Positions 19,282-27,440 of a stretch of DNA of 64,000 nucleotides are shown piece by piece (the first letter of the stretch is position 1; every line of letters starts with the position of its first letter). The position numbers and the translations under genes are program-made. The notes below the pieces were generated by a model, which saw only the letters and a program-made list of their open reading frames with translations, was not told the DNA's origin and did not search any database. This stretch comes from a bacterium (GTDB lineage: Bacteria > Bacillota > Bacilli > Lactobacillales > Streptococcaceae). The stretch covers positions 1-64,000 of the forward strand of contig CAJNCP010000002.1 in NCBI GenBank assembly GCA_905221295.1. Direction: 5' to 3'.

Positions 19282-20944
19282 TATTTGTTTTTTGACTTTG
19301 TTTTTTCTCTTGCTAGCTATCTTTCCTGTTAGTGCGAAGGAAAGTCTGAGTTCTTATTTTGTAAAGATTACGGATGCCTCTCAGGCTGTAAAAAATGGAA
19401 ATCAAGCAGAAGCTAAGGCTCTAGTTAGAGAAATGGCGACGGATTTTGAAAAAGTAGAACATGCTGATTCAGAAGCAGGAAAGGTTGTCAAAGAGAAACT
19501 TGCTCTGTCAGGAGATATTAATGAAGAAAATCTGACACAGATTTCATCTGCTCTTCTTGCATTTGAGAAAGAGCAAAATCCGGTAGATCTTGTTGCTGAA
19601 AAAGAAAAGCTTGTTAGTCGACTAAAACCACGTTTTGAGACTTTGGATAAGGCAATTTCTTCCAAAGACATAGAGCAAATTCGAGAAGCCTATAAAAAGA
19701 TGAATTCCACTTGGACCATCAATGAAAGTGTGGTTCGTGACAATAGTACGGCCCATTATGGACGTGTTGAAACAGCTATCTCCTTCTTGCGTAGTAGCAT
19801 AGAAACTGAGCCTACTGATTTTAACTCCATCCAGACTTCCTTTGAGGACTTAAAAAAGGCTATTGATGATTTTGTAACTGGAAAAGAAGTCGCAGAAGCA
19901 TCTTCTGATTTAAGTCTCAAAGACGGTATTGCCCTTTTGAAGAAGGCTTTGGAACAATTCCAAGCTGGTGACCAAGCATCAGGGGCAGCTACCATGAAAG
20001 AGTTTATCACAATCTGGCCAACGATTGAAGGTTCTGTTAGCACGACCAATCCTTCCCTCTACACCCGAGTCGAAAGCGAAAGTCCTGTAATCATGGTCAA
20101 GGGAAGTGAGAAGGAATATCAAGAAAAATTAGAAAAACTGATTGCGGATTTATCTCAAATTGATACCAATGCTAGCTATAATGCTTTTGATGCTATGCTC
20201 ATTCTCCTGAGAGAAGGGGTAGAGGCTCTCTTAATCGTCATGGCCTTGGTGACGACCTTGAAAGCAGCCAAGATGCGTAAAGGGCTCAAGTGGGTATATG
20301 GTGGAGCACTATCAGGAATAGCTGCGAGTCTAGTGATTGCATTTATACTTCAAATTGCTTTTCCCGCTGTAACATCAGGCTCCAATCGTGAAATCATCGA
20401 AGGAGTTGTTGGAATTTTCGCAGTAGTGATGATGATTTTGATTGGTATCTGGCTTCACAGTAAATCCTCGGTCAAAAAATGGAATGACTTTATGGATTCC
20501 CAGATGAAAACGGTGACCAAGGCAGGTTCATTCATTTCCATGTTTACTCTAAGTTTTCTAGCTGTTTTTCGTGAAGGGGCAGAGACCATTCTTTTTTACG
20601 TAGGAATTTTACCGAGAATATCTCGTTTTGAGTTTATCCTAGGAATTTCTCTAGCTTTGTTAGTCTTGCTGATTATTGCATTTCTGATGAACAAGGCGAG
20701 TCAATTCTTCCTACCTCATAAGGTCTTCTTCCTACTGACGTGGATGATTTATGCTCTTGCCTTCAAGATGCTAGGTGTTAGCCTACATGCTCTCCAGCTG
20801 ACCAATATGGCACCTAACCACTTAGTACCAGGTTTCCCTACTATCGACCTATTGGGTATCTATCCAAGTTGGGAAGGTTTAGGAAGTCAGCTAGTCTTTT
20901 TGATAATTGTTTTGGTTGTCACATTGAGACAGGGTGAAAAGTAG
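19256..20944 (+). CDS. efeU: EfeU/FTR1 family iron permease with extracytoplasmic N-terminal domain
   Basis: A 562-residue high-affinity iron permease. A signal peptide (to about residue 27, ending SAKES) leads into a roughly 270-residue helical extracytoplasmic domain. Seven membrane helices follow, carrying both REXXE motifs, LREGVEALL near 320 and FREGAETIL near 440. The start is TTG 19256, selected because a strong AAAGGAGG ends 5 bases upstream; this makes a 26-base overlap with efeB. ATG starts further in would remove the signal peptide. Confidence 0.9.
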   Translation: MVRNYWKTSICFLTLFFLLLAIFPVSAKESLSSYFVKITDASQAVKNGNQAEAKALVREMATDFEKVEHADSEAGKVVKEKLALSGDINEENLTQISSALLAFEKEQNPVDLVAEKEKLVSRLKPRFETLDKAISSKDIEQIREAYKKMNSTWTINESVVRDNSTAHYGRVETAISFLRSSIETEPTDFNSIQTSFEDLKKAIDDFVTGKEVAEASSDLSLKDGIALLKKALEQFQAGDQASGAATMKEFITIWPTIEGSVSTTNPSLYTRVESESPVIMVKGSEKEYQEKLEKLIADLSQIDTNASYNAFDAMLILLREGVEALLIVMALVTTLKAAKMRKGLKWVYGGALSGIAASLVIAFILQIAFPAVTSGSNREIIEGVVGIFAVVMMILIGIWLHSKSSVKKWNDFMDSQMKTVTKAGSFISMFTLSFLAVFREGAETILFYVGILPRISRFEFILGISLALLVLLIIAFLMNKASQFFLPHKVFFLLTWMIYALAFKMLGVSLHALQLTNMAPNHLVPGFPTIDLLGIYPSWEGLGSQLVFLIIVLVVTLRQGEK

Positions 20945-21676
20945 ATGGATACAAAAGAATTGACAATTATTGAACATCTGGTAGAATTTAGAAAGAGATT
21001 CATTGCTGTTATAGCCTGCTTTTTTATAGTCTTCTGTGGAGCTTTATTGTTTGCAGATCAGCTATACTATTATCTAACTCAGTCCTTTAATCAAAAGTTG
21101 ATTGTATTGGGTCCAAATGATATTTTGTGGATTTATTTTCGCTTAGCGAGCCTAATGTCCTTTACTATTACACTACCTTTTACAATTTATCAGATTTGGA
21201 GTTTTGTCAAACCAGGCTTGAAAATCGAAGAAGCAAGAGCAATCTTTGCCTATATTCCAGCTAGTTTTATTTGCTTTCTACTTGGACTAGCCTTTGGTTT
21301 CTACTTTGTAACGCCTGCCTTACTTCAAGTGCTTTTAGGACTAGGGGAAGGATTATTCGAAACTCAATTAACAGCGCAGAACTACTTAGACTTTATTTTT
21401 CAAACAACTATCCCTTTGGCGTTCATCTTTGAATTGCCTGTCATCATCGCTTTTTTAACGTCGATTGGCTTGATTGGACCAGGGCTCTTAGTTACCTATA
21501 GACGTTATGCCTACTTTATTTTATTGGTACTCGCTGTTATTTTGACACCAGCTGATTTTATTAGCGATTTAGCCATGACAATTCCTTTAATCTCGCTCTA
21601 TGAGCTCAGTATTGTAATTAGCAAGAGGATAATAAAGAAAAAAATGAAAGGAGAAAAGAATGGGAATCTTACGTGA
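20945..21676 (+). CDS. tatC: Sec-independent protein translocase TatC
   Basis: The receptor of the twin-arginine translocase. The 243-residue protein has six membrane helices and the N-terminal motif IIEHLVEFRKRF, including the conserved Glu and Arg used in signal recognition. The FxKPGL segment after helix 2 is present as SFVKPGLK. It directly abuts efeU (start 20945) and overlaps tatA. Its placement inside the efe operon suggests a dedicated role in exporting EfeB, the only protein in the window with a Tat signal. Confidence 0.95.
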   Translation: MDTKELTIIEHLVEFRKRFIAVIACFFIVFCGALLFADQLYYYLTQSFNQKLIVLGPNDILWIYFRLASLMSFTITLPFTIYQIWSFVKPGLKIEEARAIFAYIPASFICFLLGLAFGFYFVTPALLQVLLGLGEGLFETQLTAQNYLDFIFQTTIPLAFIFELPVIIAFLTSIGLIGPGLLVTYRRYAYFILLVLAVILTPADFISDLAMTIPLISLYELSIVISKRIIKKKMKGEKNGNLT

Positions 21677-21830
21677 TATCGGTGCTCCAGGATTGATTAT
21701 CATCGTTCTAGGTGCACTCTTAATCTTTGGACCAAAACGTTTACCAGAACTGGGTGAATCAATTGGTAAAATGCTGTCTGAGTTTAAAAAGGCAGTTAAA
21801 GGAGCTGGTGACCAAGATCAGGAAAAGTAA
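21660..21830 (+). CDS. tatA: TatA, small twin-arginine translocase subunit
   Basis: A 56-residue gene overlapping the end of tatC by 17 bases, with AAAGGAGA immediately upstream. The translation begins MGILRDIGAPGLIIIVLGAL and contains the TatA hallmark FGPKRLPELGESIGK after a single membrane helix, then an amphipathic helix and a short acidic tail. The protein forms the translocation pore. At 56 residues it is about the usual minimal TatA length. Its overlap with tatC indicates coupled translation. Confidence 0.93.
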   Translation: MGILRDIGAPGLIIIVLGALLIFGPKRLPELGESIGKMLSEFKKAVKGAGDQDQEK

Positions 21831-21850
21831 TCTATTCCGTCATCATACAT

Positions 21851-21916
21851 AAAAACAAGAAAGTTAGGAACTGTAGTTGTCTAGACAAATTTGAACAGTT
21901 TCCTAGCTTATTTTTG
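21851..21916 (+). terminator. terminator of efe-tat operon
   Basis: An imperfect hairpin pairs AAGTTAGGAACTGT with ACAGTTTCCTAGCTT around a loop of about 20 bases and ends in TTATTTTTG. Confidence 0.65.
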
Positions 21917-21932
21917 TATTCTAAAAAATGTG

Positions 21933-21963
21933 TTTAAGTTTTCTTTAAGGTTTGTGTTATATT
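21933..21963 (+). promoter_or_regulatory. CiaR-type promoter upstream of tarI operon
   Basis: Two exact TTTAAG repeats (21933-21938 and 21944-21949) are spaced by 5 bases, the published CiaR consensus. An extended -10 TGTTATATT (hexamer 21958-21963) follows 8 bases later. The repeat occupies the -35 position, as expected for CiaR activation. In S. pneumoniae the lic1 operon belongs to the CiaRH regulon, which agrees with this assignment. Confidence 0.85.
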
Positions 21964-21969
21964 CTAAAG

Positions 21970-22193
21970 AACTCTATATTAACCGAACGTTAAACGGAGG
22001 ATATAGAGGATAATTTATTTTTCTTTCTTAATTTATTATGATCTTTTCAGATTTAGTTGCAAATTGTTCACTTTTTACGATAAATAGTGTGTTAGTTCAA
22101 CTAAATGACGCTCTATCTTTTCTTCATGATAAAGATAGATTGTGATATAATAGATAGTAATGAGTTTTTTAGAATAAACAAAGGAGAAAATAT
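21970..22193 (+). other. long structured 5' leader before tarI
   Basis: Starting near the predicted transcript start there are three foldable units. A stem CTCTATAT/ATATAGAG (21972-21979 with 22001-22008) has a loop carrying ACGGAGG. A larger imperfect hairpin is bounded by TTTAGTTG and CAACTAAA (22052-22059 with 22098-22105). CTATCTTT/AAAGATAG (22113-22120 with 22131-22138) overlaps the second promoter. No T-run terminator or open frame with a ribosome site was seen. CiaR also drives small csRNAs, so a separate short RNA is possible. Confidence 0.55.
22123..22151 (+). promoter_or_regulatory. second, tarI-proximal promoter
   Basis: TTCATG (22123-22128), a 17-base spacer, and TGATATAAT extended -10 (hexamer 22146-22151), 43 bases before tarI. 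Two promoters would give basal plus CiaR-dependent expression. Confidence 0.6.
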
Positions 22194-22901
22194 ATGATCT
22201 ATGCAGGAATCCTAGCCGGAGGAACTGGCACACGCATGGGAATCAGTAATTTACCAAAACAATTCTTGGAGCTAGGTGATCGTCCTATTTTGATCCACAC
22301 AATTGAAAAATTTGTTTTAGAACCAAGTATTGAAAAAATTGTAGTTGGAGTTCATGGAGACTGGGTGTCACACGCTGAGGACCTAGTTGACAAGTATCTT
22401 TCTCTCCACAAGGATCGCATCATCATTACCAAGGGTGGGGCTGATCGCAATACCAGTATCGAGAAGATTATAGAAGCCATTGATGCCTACCGTCCAATTA
22501 CTCCAGAAGATATCGTGATTACGCATGACTCAGTTCGTCCATTTATCACGCTCCGCATGATTCAGGACAATATCAAACTCGCCCAAAATCATGATGCAGT
22601 TGACACAGTAGTAGAAGCGGTTGATACCATTGTTGAAAGCACTAATGGGCAGTTTATCACTGATATTCCAAATCGTGCTCACCTTTATCAAGGTCAAACA
22701 CCTCAGACTTTCCGCTGCAAGGATTTCATGGATTTGTATGGTTCCCTATCTGATCAAGAAAAGGAAATCCTGACGGATGCATGTAAGATTTTTGTCATCA
22801 AAGGAAAGGATGTCGCTCTAGCTAAAGGGGAATATTCAAACCTTAAAATCACAACTGTGACAGACTTGAAAATCGCGAAAAGCATGATTGAGAAAGACTA
22901 A
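22194..22901 (+). CDS. tarI: ribitol-5-phosphate cytidylyltransferase TarI
   Basis: An IspD-like cytidylyltransferase of 235 residues that makes CDP-ribitol from CTP and ribitol-5-phosphate for teichoic acid. The nucleotide-binding N-terminus is ILAGGTGTRMGISNLPKQFL, HDSVRPF is near residue 106 and the substrate loop TPQTFR near 165. Pairing with tarJ distinguishes it from isoprenoid IspD. AAAGGAGA lies upstream of ATG. It is first of five closely spaced genes tarI-tarJ-licA-licB-licC. Confidence 0.93.
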   Translation: MIYAGILAGGTGTRMGISNLPKQFLELGDRPILIHTIEKFVLEPSIEKIVVGVHGDWVSHAEDLVDKYLSLHKDRIIITKGGADRNTSIEKIIEAIDAYRPITPEDIVITHDSVRPFITLRMIQDNIKLAQNHDAVDTVVEAVDTIVESTNGQFITDIPNRAHLYQGQTPQTFRCKDFMDLYGSLSDQEKEILTDACKIFVIKGKDVALAKGEYSNLKITTVTDLKIAKSMIEKD

Positions 22902-22905
22902 GGCT

Positions 22906-23928
22906 ATGATTAATCAAATTTATCAACTGACAAAACCAAAGTTTATCAATGTAAAATACCAAGAAGAGGACATTGATCAGGAGAATCACATCCTTATTCG
23001 TCCAAATTATATGGCGGTTTGTCATGCAGATCAACGTTACTATCAAGGGAAACGCGATCCAAAGATATTGGCTAAAAAGCTTCCTATGGCGATGATTCAC
23101 GAGTCTTGTGGAACTGTTATTTCCGATCCAACTGGGACTTATGAAGTTGGTCAAAAGGTAGTTATGATTCCCAATCAACCACCTATGCAGAGTGACAAGG
23201 AATTCTACGAGAACTACATGACAGGGACCTACTTCCTATCTAGTGGTTATGATGGCTTTATGAGGGAATTTGTCTCTCTTCCCAAAGATCGTGTTGTGTC
23301 TTATAATGACATTGAGGACACAGTTGCTGCCATTACTGAGTTTGTGAGTGTTGGTATGCATGCCATGAATCGTTTCTTGCATCTCGCTCATAGCAAGCGA
23401 GAGCGCATCGCTGTTATTGGAGATGGTAGTTTGGCCTTTGTAGTTGCAAATATTATCAATTACACCTTGCCAGAATCAGAGATTATCGTGATTGGCCGTC
23501 ATTGGGAAAAATTGGAGCTTTTCTCTTTTGCAAAAGAGTGCTACATCACGGATAATATTCCCGAGGATCTGACCTTTGATCATGGATTTGAATGTTGTGG
23601 TGGCGATGGAACAGGCCCAGCTATCAATGACTTGATTCGCTATATTCGTCCACAGGGAACGATTCTCATGATGGGAGTGAGCGAATACAAGGTTAATATC
23701 AATACACGAGATGCTTTGGAAAAAGGATTGTTATTAGTGGGATCGTCTCGCTCAGGACGCGTCGATTTTGAGAAGGCCATTCAAATGATGGAAGTCAAAA
23801 AGTTTGCTAATCGTCTGAAGAATATCCTTTATATCGAAGAACCAGTGAGAGAAATCAAGGACATTCACCGTGTCTTTGCCACCGACCTAAATACTGCTTT
23901 TAAAACAGTATTTAAGTGGGAAGTGTAG
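22906..23928 (+). CDS. tarJ: ribulose-5-phosphate reductase TarJ
   Basis: An NADPH-dependent alcohol-dehydrogenase-family enzyme of 340 residues that reduces ribulose-5-phosphate to ribitol-5-phosphate, supplying TarI. The medium-chain dehydrogenase fold is seen as CHADQRYYQGKR near residue 36 (zinc Cys), HESC near 65 and VIGDGSLAFVVANI as the Rossmann loop near 170. I start at ATG 22906, 4 bases after the tarI stop, because the family begins MINQIYQLTKPKF. Confidence 0.93.
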   Translation: MINQIYQLTKPKFINVKYQEEDIDQENHILIRPNYMAVCHADQRYYQGKRDPKILAKKLPMAMIHESCGTVISDPTGTYEVGQKVVMIPNQPPMQSDKEFYENYMTGTYFLSSGYDGFMREFVSLPKDRVVSYNDIEDTVAAITEFVSVGMHAMNRFLHLAHSKRERIAVIGDGSLAFVVANIINYTLPESEIIVIGRHWEKLELFSFAKECYITDNIPEDLTFDHGFECCGGDGTGPAINDLIRYIRPQGTILMMGVSEYKVNINTRDALEKGLLLVGSSRSGRVDFEKAIQMMEVKKFANRLKNILYIEEPVREIKDIHRVFATDLNTAFKTVFKWEV

Positions 23929-23944
23929 GAGATGGAGGCTAATT

Positions 23945-24802
23945 GTGGAGAAACTCATTAGAGAAAAAATTTCTTCTTTGCTATCTGAAGAAGAGGAAGT
24001 CCTCAGTGTTGAACAACTGGGTGGCATGACCAACCAAAACTACTTGGTTAAAACAACCTTCAAACCCTATATTATTAAGTTCTTCGGAAAAGGGACTGAA
24101 AAGCTCATCAATCGTCAAGATGAAAAATACAATCTTGAATTGTTGAGAGATTTGAATCTTGATGTCAAGAATTATCTTTTTGATATTGAGTCAGGGATTA
24201 AGGTAAATGAGTACATTGATTCTGCAACAACTCTTGATTCCACTTCGATTAAGACCAAGTTTGAAAAGATTGCCCCGATTTTACAGACTATTCATGCATC
24301 AGGCAAAGAACTAAGAGGGGAATTTGCACCTTTTGAAGAAATCAAAAAATACGAAGCCCTGATTGAGGGGAATATCCCTTACGCCAATTATGAAGCTGTA
24401 AGAAAAGATGTATTTTCACTAGAGAAAAGGTTGGCTGATTTGGGTGTTGACAGAAAGCCTTGTCATATTGATTTGGTTCCAGAAAACTTTATCGAGTCAC
24501 CCCAAGGACGCATGTATTTGATTGACTGGGAATACTCTTCTATGAATGACCCGATGTGGGATTTGGCAGCTCTCTTTTTGGAGTCTGACTTTACAAATCA
24601 GGAAGAAGAAGATTTCCTAACCTACTATGAGAGTGACAAAACTCCAGTATCTCGTGAAAAGATTCGAATCTATAAAATTTTGCAAGATACTATCTGGAGT
24701 TTGTGGACAGTGTACAAAGAAGCTCAAGGCGCTAACTTTGGAGATTATGGTGTGAGTCGTTACCAAAGAGCTGTTGACGGTTTGACCTATTATGGAGGTT
24801 AG
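23945..24802 (+). CDS. licA: choline kinase LicA
   Basis: Phosphorylates imported choline, the first committed step of phosphocholine decoration of teichoic acids. The aminoglycoside-phosphotransferase/choline-kinase fold shows GGMTNQNYLV near residue 26, the catalytic Brenner motif HIDLVPENF near 176 and the metal-binding IDWEYSSMNDPMWDLA near 195. The start is GTG 23945, with GGAGG 6 bases upstream. It overlaps the ribosome site of licB. Confidence 0.94.
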   Translation: MEKLIREKISSLLSEEEEVLSVEQLGGMTNQNYLVKTTFKPYIIKFFGKGTEKLINRQDEKYNLELLRDLNLDVKNYLFDIESGIKVNEYIDSATTLDSTSIKTKFEKIAPILQTIHASGKELRGEFAPFEEIKKYEALIEGNIPYANYEAVRKDVFSLEKRLADLGVDRKPCHIDLVPENFIESPQGRMYLIDWEYSSMNDPMWDLAALFLESDFTNQEEEDFLTYYESDKTPVSREKIRIYKILQDTIWSLWTVYKEAQGANFGDYGVSRYQRAVDGLTYYGG

Positions 24803-24803
24803 G

Positions 24804-25682
24804 ATGAAGAATAAAAATGGTGTTTCTTTTGGTCTGTTCTCAGGTATCTTCTGGGGGCTAGGTCTGACAATCAGTGCTTATATCTTTTCGATTTTTACCA
24901 ATCTATCTCCTTTTGTAGTGGCAGCGGCACATGATTTCTTGAGTATTTTTATTTTATTAGCTTTTCTCCTGATTAGAGAAGGGAAAGTTCGTTTTTCAAT
25001 TTTCCTAAATATCCGAAATGTCAGTGTTATTATCGGAGCCTTGCTAGCTGGACCTATAGGAATGCAGGCCAATCTTTATGCGGTTAAGTATATCGGTAGT
25101 TCTCTTGCATCTTCAGTATCAGCTATCTATCCAGCAGTTTCTGTTTTGCTAGCATTTTTCATTTTGAAACACAAGGTATCTAAGAATACTGTATTTGGTA
25201 TTTTGTTGATTATCGCTGGTATTATTGCCCAGACTTACAAAGTTGAGCAGGTTAATTCTTTTTATATCGGAATCCTTTGTGCATTAGTTTGTGCCATCGC
25301 CTGGGGAAGTGAAAGTGTTCTTAGTTCCTACGCTATGGAAAGTCAACTAAGTGAAATTGAAGCACTCCTAATCCGTCAAGTAACCTCATTCTTGTCATAC
25401 CTTGTCATTGTCCTCTTTTCTCATCATTCATTTGCAGAAGTAGCAGATGGACAATTACTCGGTTTGATGTTAGTCTTTGCAGCATGTAATATGATTTCTT
25501 ATTTGGCTTATTACATTGCAATCAATCGGCTACAACCAGCAAAAGCAACAGGATTAAACGTAAGTTATGTCGTATGGACAGTATTGTTCTCAGCAATGCT
25601 TTTAGGTACACCACTCGATATGGTGACCATTATTACATCGCTTGTTGTTATGGCTGGTGTTTATATTATTATTAAAGAATAA
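24804..25682 (+). CDS. licB: choline permease LicB (DMT/EamA family)
   Basis: A 292-residue, ten-helix transporter of the drug/metabolite superfamily that imports choline. Two EamA repeats are visible (residues 8-140 and 150-285), the second starting at YIGILCALVCAIAWGSES. ATG 24804 is 5 bases after GGAGG and one base past the licA stop, so it is preferred over an upstream in-frame ATG at 24792. Choline specificity is inferred from its place between licA and licC. Confidence 0.92.
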   Translation: MKNKNGVSFGLFSGIFWGLGLTISAYIFSIFTNLSPFVVAAAHDFLSIFILLAFLLIREGKVRFSIFLNIRNVSVIIGALLAGPIGMQANLYAVKYIGSSLASSVSAIYPAVSVLLAFFILKHKVSKNTVFGILLIIAGIIAQTYKVEQVNSFYIGILCALVCAIAWGSESVLSSYAMESQLSEIEALLIRQVTSFLSYLVIVLFSHHSFAEVADGQLLGLMLVFAACNMISYLAYYIAINRLQPAKATGLNVSYVVWTVLFSAMLLGTPLDMVTIITSLVVMAGVYIIIKE

Positions 25683-25693
25683 AGGAGAATAGC

Positions 25694-26383
25694 GTGAAAG
25701 CAATTATCTTGGCAGCGGGGTTGGGAACTCGTCTTCGCCCTATGACTGAAAATACCCCTAAAGCCTTGGTTAGGGTAAACCAAAAACCTTTGGTAGAATA
25801 CCAAATCGAATTTTTGAAAGAGCGTGGAATTGATGAGATTATCATTGTTGTCGGCTATCTCAAAGAACAATTTGACTACTTAAAAGAAAAATATGGAGTT
25901 CGTTTAGTCTTTAATGACAAGTACGCAGATTACAACAATTTTTACTCACTTTATCTGGTTAAAGAAGACTTAGCTAACAGCTATGTCATTGATGCGGATA
26001 ACTACCTCTTCAAGAATATGTTTAGAAACGATCTAGAACGTTCTACCTACTTCAGTGTTTATCGTGAAGACTGTGAGAATGAATGGTTCTTGGTTTATGG
26101 TGATGACTATAAAGTTCAAGACATCATCGTTGATAGCAAGGCTGGTCGTATTCTGAGCGGCGTATCATTCTGGGATGCTCCAACTGCAGAAAAGATTGTT
26201 GGTTTTATTGACAAAGCCTATGCAAGCGGCGAATTTGTTGACCTCTATTGGGATAACATGGTTAAGGATAATATCAAAGAATTAGATGTGTATGTTGAAG
26301 AATTAGAAGGCAATAGCATCTATGAAATCGATAGTGTCAAAGACTATCAAAAACTAGAAGAGATTTTATCTTCTATTAAATAA
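25694..26383 (+). CDS. licC: CTP:phosphocholine cytidylyltransferase LicC
   Basis: A 229-residue sugar-nucleotidyltransferase-fold enzyme that converts phosphocholine to CDP-choline for LicD transfer. It begins with the signature MKAIILAAGLGTRLRPMT and NTPKALV and has the choline-pocket and metal residues around DADNYLF and LYWDNM. The start is GTG 25694 with AAAGGAGA 6 bases upstream. It is the last gene of the operon and is followed by a strong terminator. No licD or tacF gene is in this window. Confidence 0.95.
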   Translation: MKAIILAAGLGTRLRPMTENTPKALVRVNQKPLVEYQIEFLKERGIDEIIIVVGYLKEQFDYLKEKYGVRLVFNDKYADYNNFYSLYLVKEDLANSYVIDADNYLFKNMFRNDLERSTYFSVYREDCENEWFLVYGDDYKVQDIIVDSKAGRILSGVSFWDAPTAEKIVGFIDKAYASGEFVDLYWDNMVKDNIKELDVYVEELEGNSIYEIDSVKDYQKLEEILSSIK

Positions 26384-26390
26384 CCAATCC

Positions 26391-26419
26391 AAAAAAAGAA
26401 GGCTTAGCCTTCTTTTTTT
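26391..26419. terminator. strong terminator after licC
   Basis: A perfect 13-bp stem, AAAAAAAGAAGGC with GCCTTCTTTTTTT, has a TTA loop. Confidence 0.9.
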
Positions 26420-26487
26420 GTAGTTGAAACGAAGTGGTGTTTGATATTGATTGTATTCATCAAACAAAACACAATTTATAAAAAAAT

Positions 26488-26507
26488 GAACAAAATAAAA
26501 CAAAAAA
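26488..26507. promoter_or_regulatory. operator-like 20-mer shared with lacR
   Basis: GAACAAAATAAAACAAAAAA lies just upstream of the -35 of the galactose PTS operon. The identical 20 bases occur at 38578-38597 upstream of lacR. A-rich AACAAA repeats are typical of DeoR-family operators, so LacR binding is a reasonable inference. Confidence 0.6.
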
Positions 26508-26510
26508 TTA

Positions 26511-26539
26511 TTGACAACGATTTCATATAGTGTTATACT
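26511..26539 (+). promoter_or_regulatory. promoter of galactose PTS operon
   Basis: Consensus TTGACA (26511-26516), 17-base spacer, TGTTATACT extended -10 (hexamer 26534-26539), 38 bases before the EIIA start. Confidence 0.85.
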
Positions 26540-26576
26540 TATAGCATAAAAGTTAATTGAAAGAAGGGAAAATGTT

Positions 26577-27053
26577 ATGGGATTAGATCATTTCTTTGAC
26601 AAAGACCTCGTGTTTTGCTTAGAAGCGGATAATCAAGAACAACTCTTTGATCAGGTAGCAACCCTGTTGGAAGAACGAGAAATCGTGACTCCAACTTATC
26701 GTGAAGCCTTGATCACGCGTGAAAAGTCATTTCCGACTGGCTTAGATATGGAATTTCTGGGAAAGGACTTGCCAAACGTAGCGATTCCTCATACAGATAT
26801 TGTTCATAATCTGGCTGAGAAAGTGGTGGTTGTTCGATTAGAAAAACCAGTAACTTTTCACAATATGATTGCTCCTGATAAGGAAGTGGAAGTATCTTTA
26901 CTCTTCTTTATCATTAACAATTCAAGTTCGAGTCAAACCAACATTCTTGCTCAGTTAATGGACTTCTTTACAGGGAATGGTCATCTAGAAGATTTATCAA
27001 ATATTTCTGAACCAGAAGCCTTGTATACCTATATCGCTGAAGCAACAGCTTAA
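26577..27053 (+). CDS. PTS EIIA, galactitol/galactose family
   Basis: A 158-residue EIIA domain of the fructose/mannitol-like fold (PTS_EIIA type 2). The phospho-accepting His is in VAIPHTD near residue 63, which receives phosphate from HPr. It belongs with the separate EIIB and EIIC encoded downstream. In related oral streptococci a galactitol-family PTS linked to lac genes transports galactose, so galactose is the likely substrate; galactitol or tagatose cannot be excluded. AAGAAGGGAA precedes ATG. Confidence 0.9.
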   Translation: MGLDHFFDKDLVFCLEADNQEQLFDQVATLLEEREIVTPTYREALITREKSFPTGLDMEFLGKDLPNVAIPHTDIVHNLAEKVVVVRLEKPVTFHNMIAPDKEVEVSLLFFIINNSSSSQTNILAQLMDFFTGNGHLEDLSNISEPEALYTYIAEATA

Positions 27054-27090
27054 TCTTGTATATTAAAAAATAAAATCGGAGGAAATCCTA

Positions 27091-27396
27091 ATGATTAAAA
27101 TTCTAGCTGCCTGCGGTGCAGGTGTTAACTCAAGTCACCAAATTAAAAGTGCTCTAGAAGAAGAGCTCGCAAATCGCGGTTATGATGTTCACTGCGATGC
27201 AGTTATGGTAAAAGATGTAAATGAAGATCTTATCAAAGGCTACGATATCTTTACACCAATCGCTGCAACAGATCTTGGTTTTGAACCAGGTATTCCAGTT
27301 ATTGAAGCTGGACCAATCTTGTTCCGTATTCCAGCAATGAGCGCTCCTGTATTTGACAATATTGAGGCAGCTATCAAGGAACACGGACTAAGCTAA
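27091..27396 (+). CDS. PTS EIIB, galactitol/galactose family
   Basis: A 101-residue soluble EIIB. The phosphorylatable Cys lies in the P-loop-like AACGAGVNSS near residue 8, typical of lactose/galactitol IIB domains. It transfers phosphate from EIIA to the sugar entering through EIIC. GGAGG lies 7 bases upstream of ATG. It is a single-domain protein, 37 bases after EIIA. Confidence 0.93.
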   Translation: MIKILAACGAGVNSSHQIKSALEEELANRGYDVHCDAVMVKDVNEDLIKGYDIFTPIAATDLGFEPGIPVIEAGPILFRIPAMSAPVFDNIEAAIKEHGLS

Positions 27397-27440
27397 TTAT
27401 TATTTTGTAAGATTCCATAAAAATAAAGGGAGGAACTATT

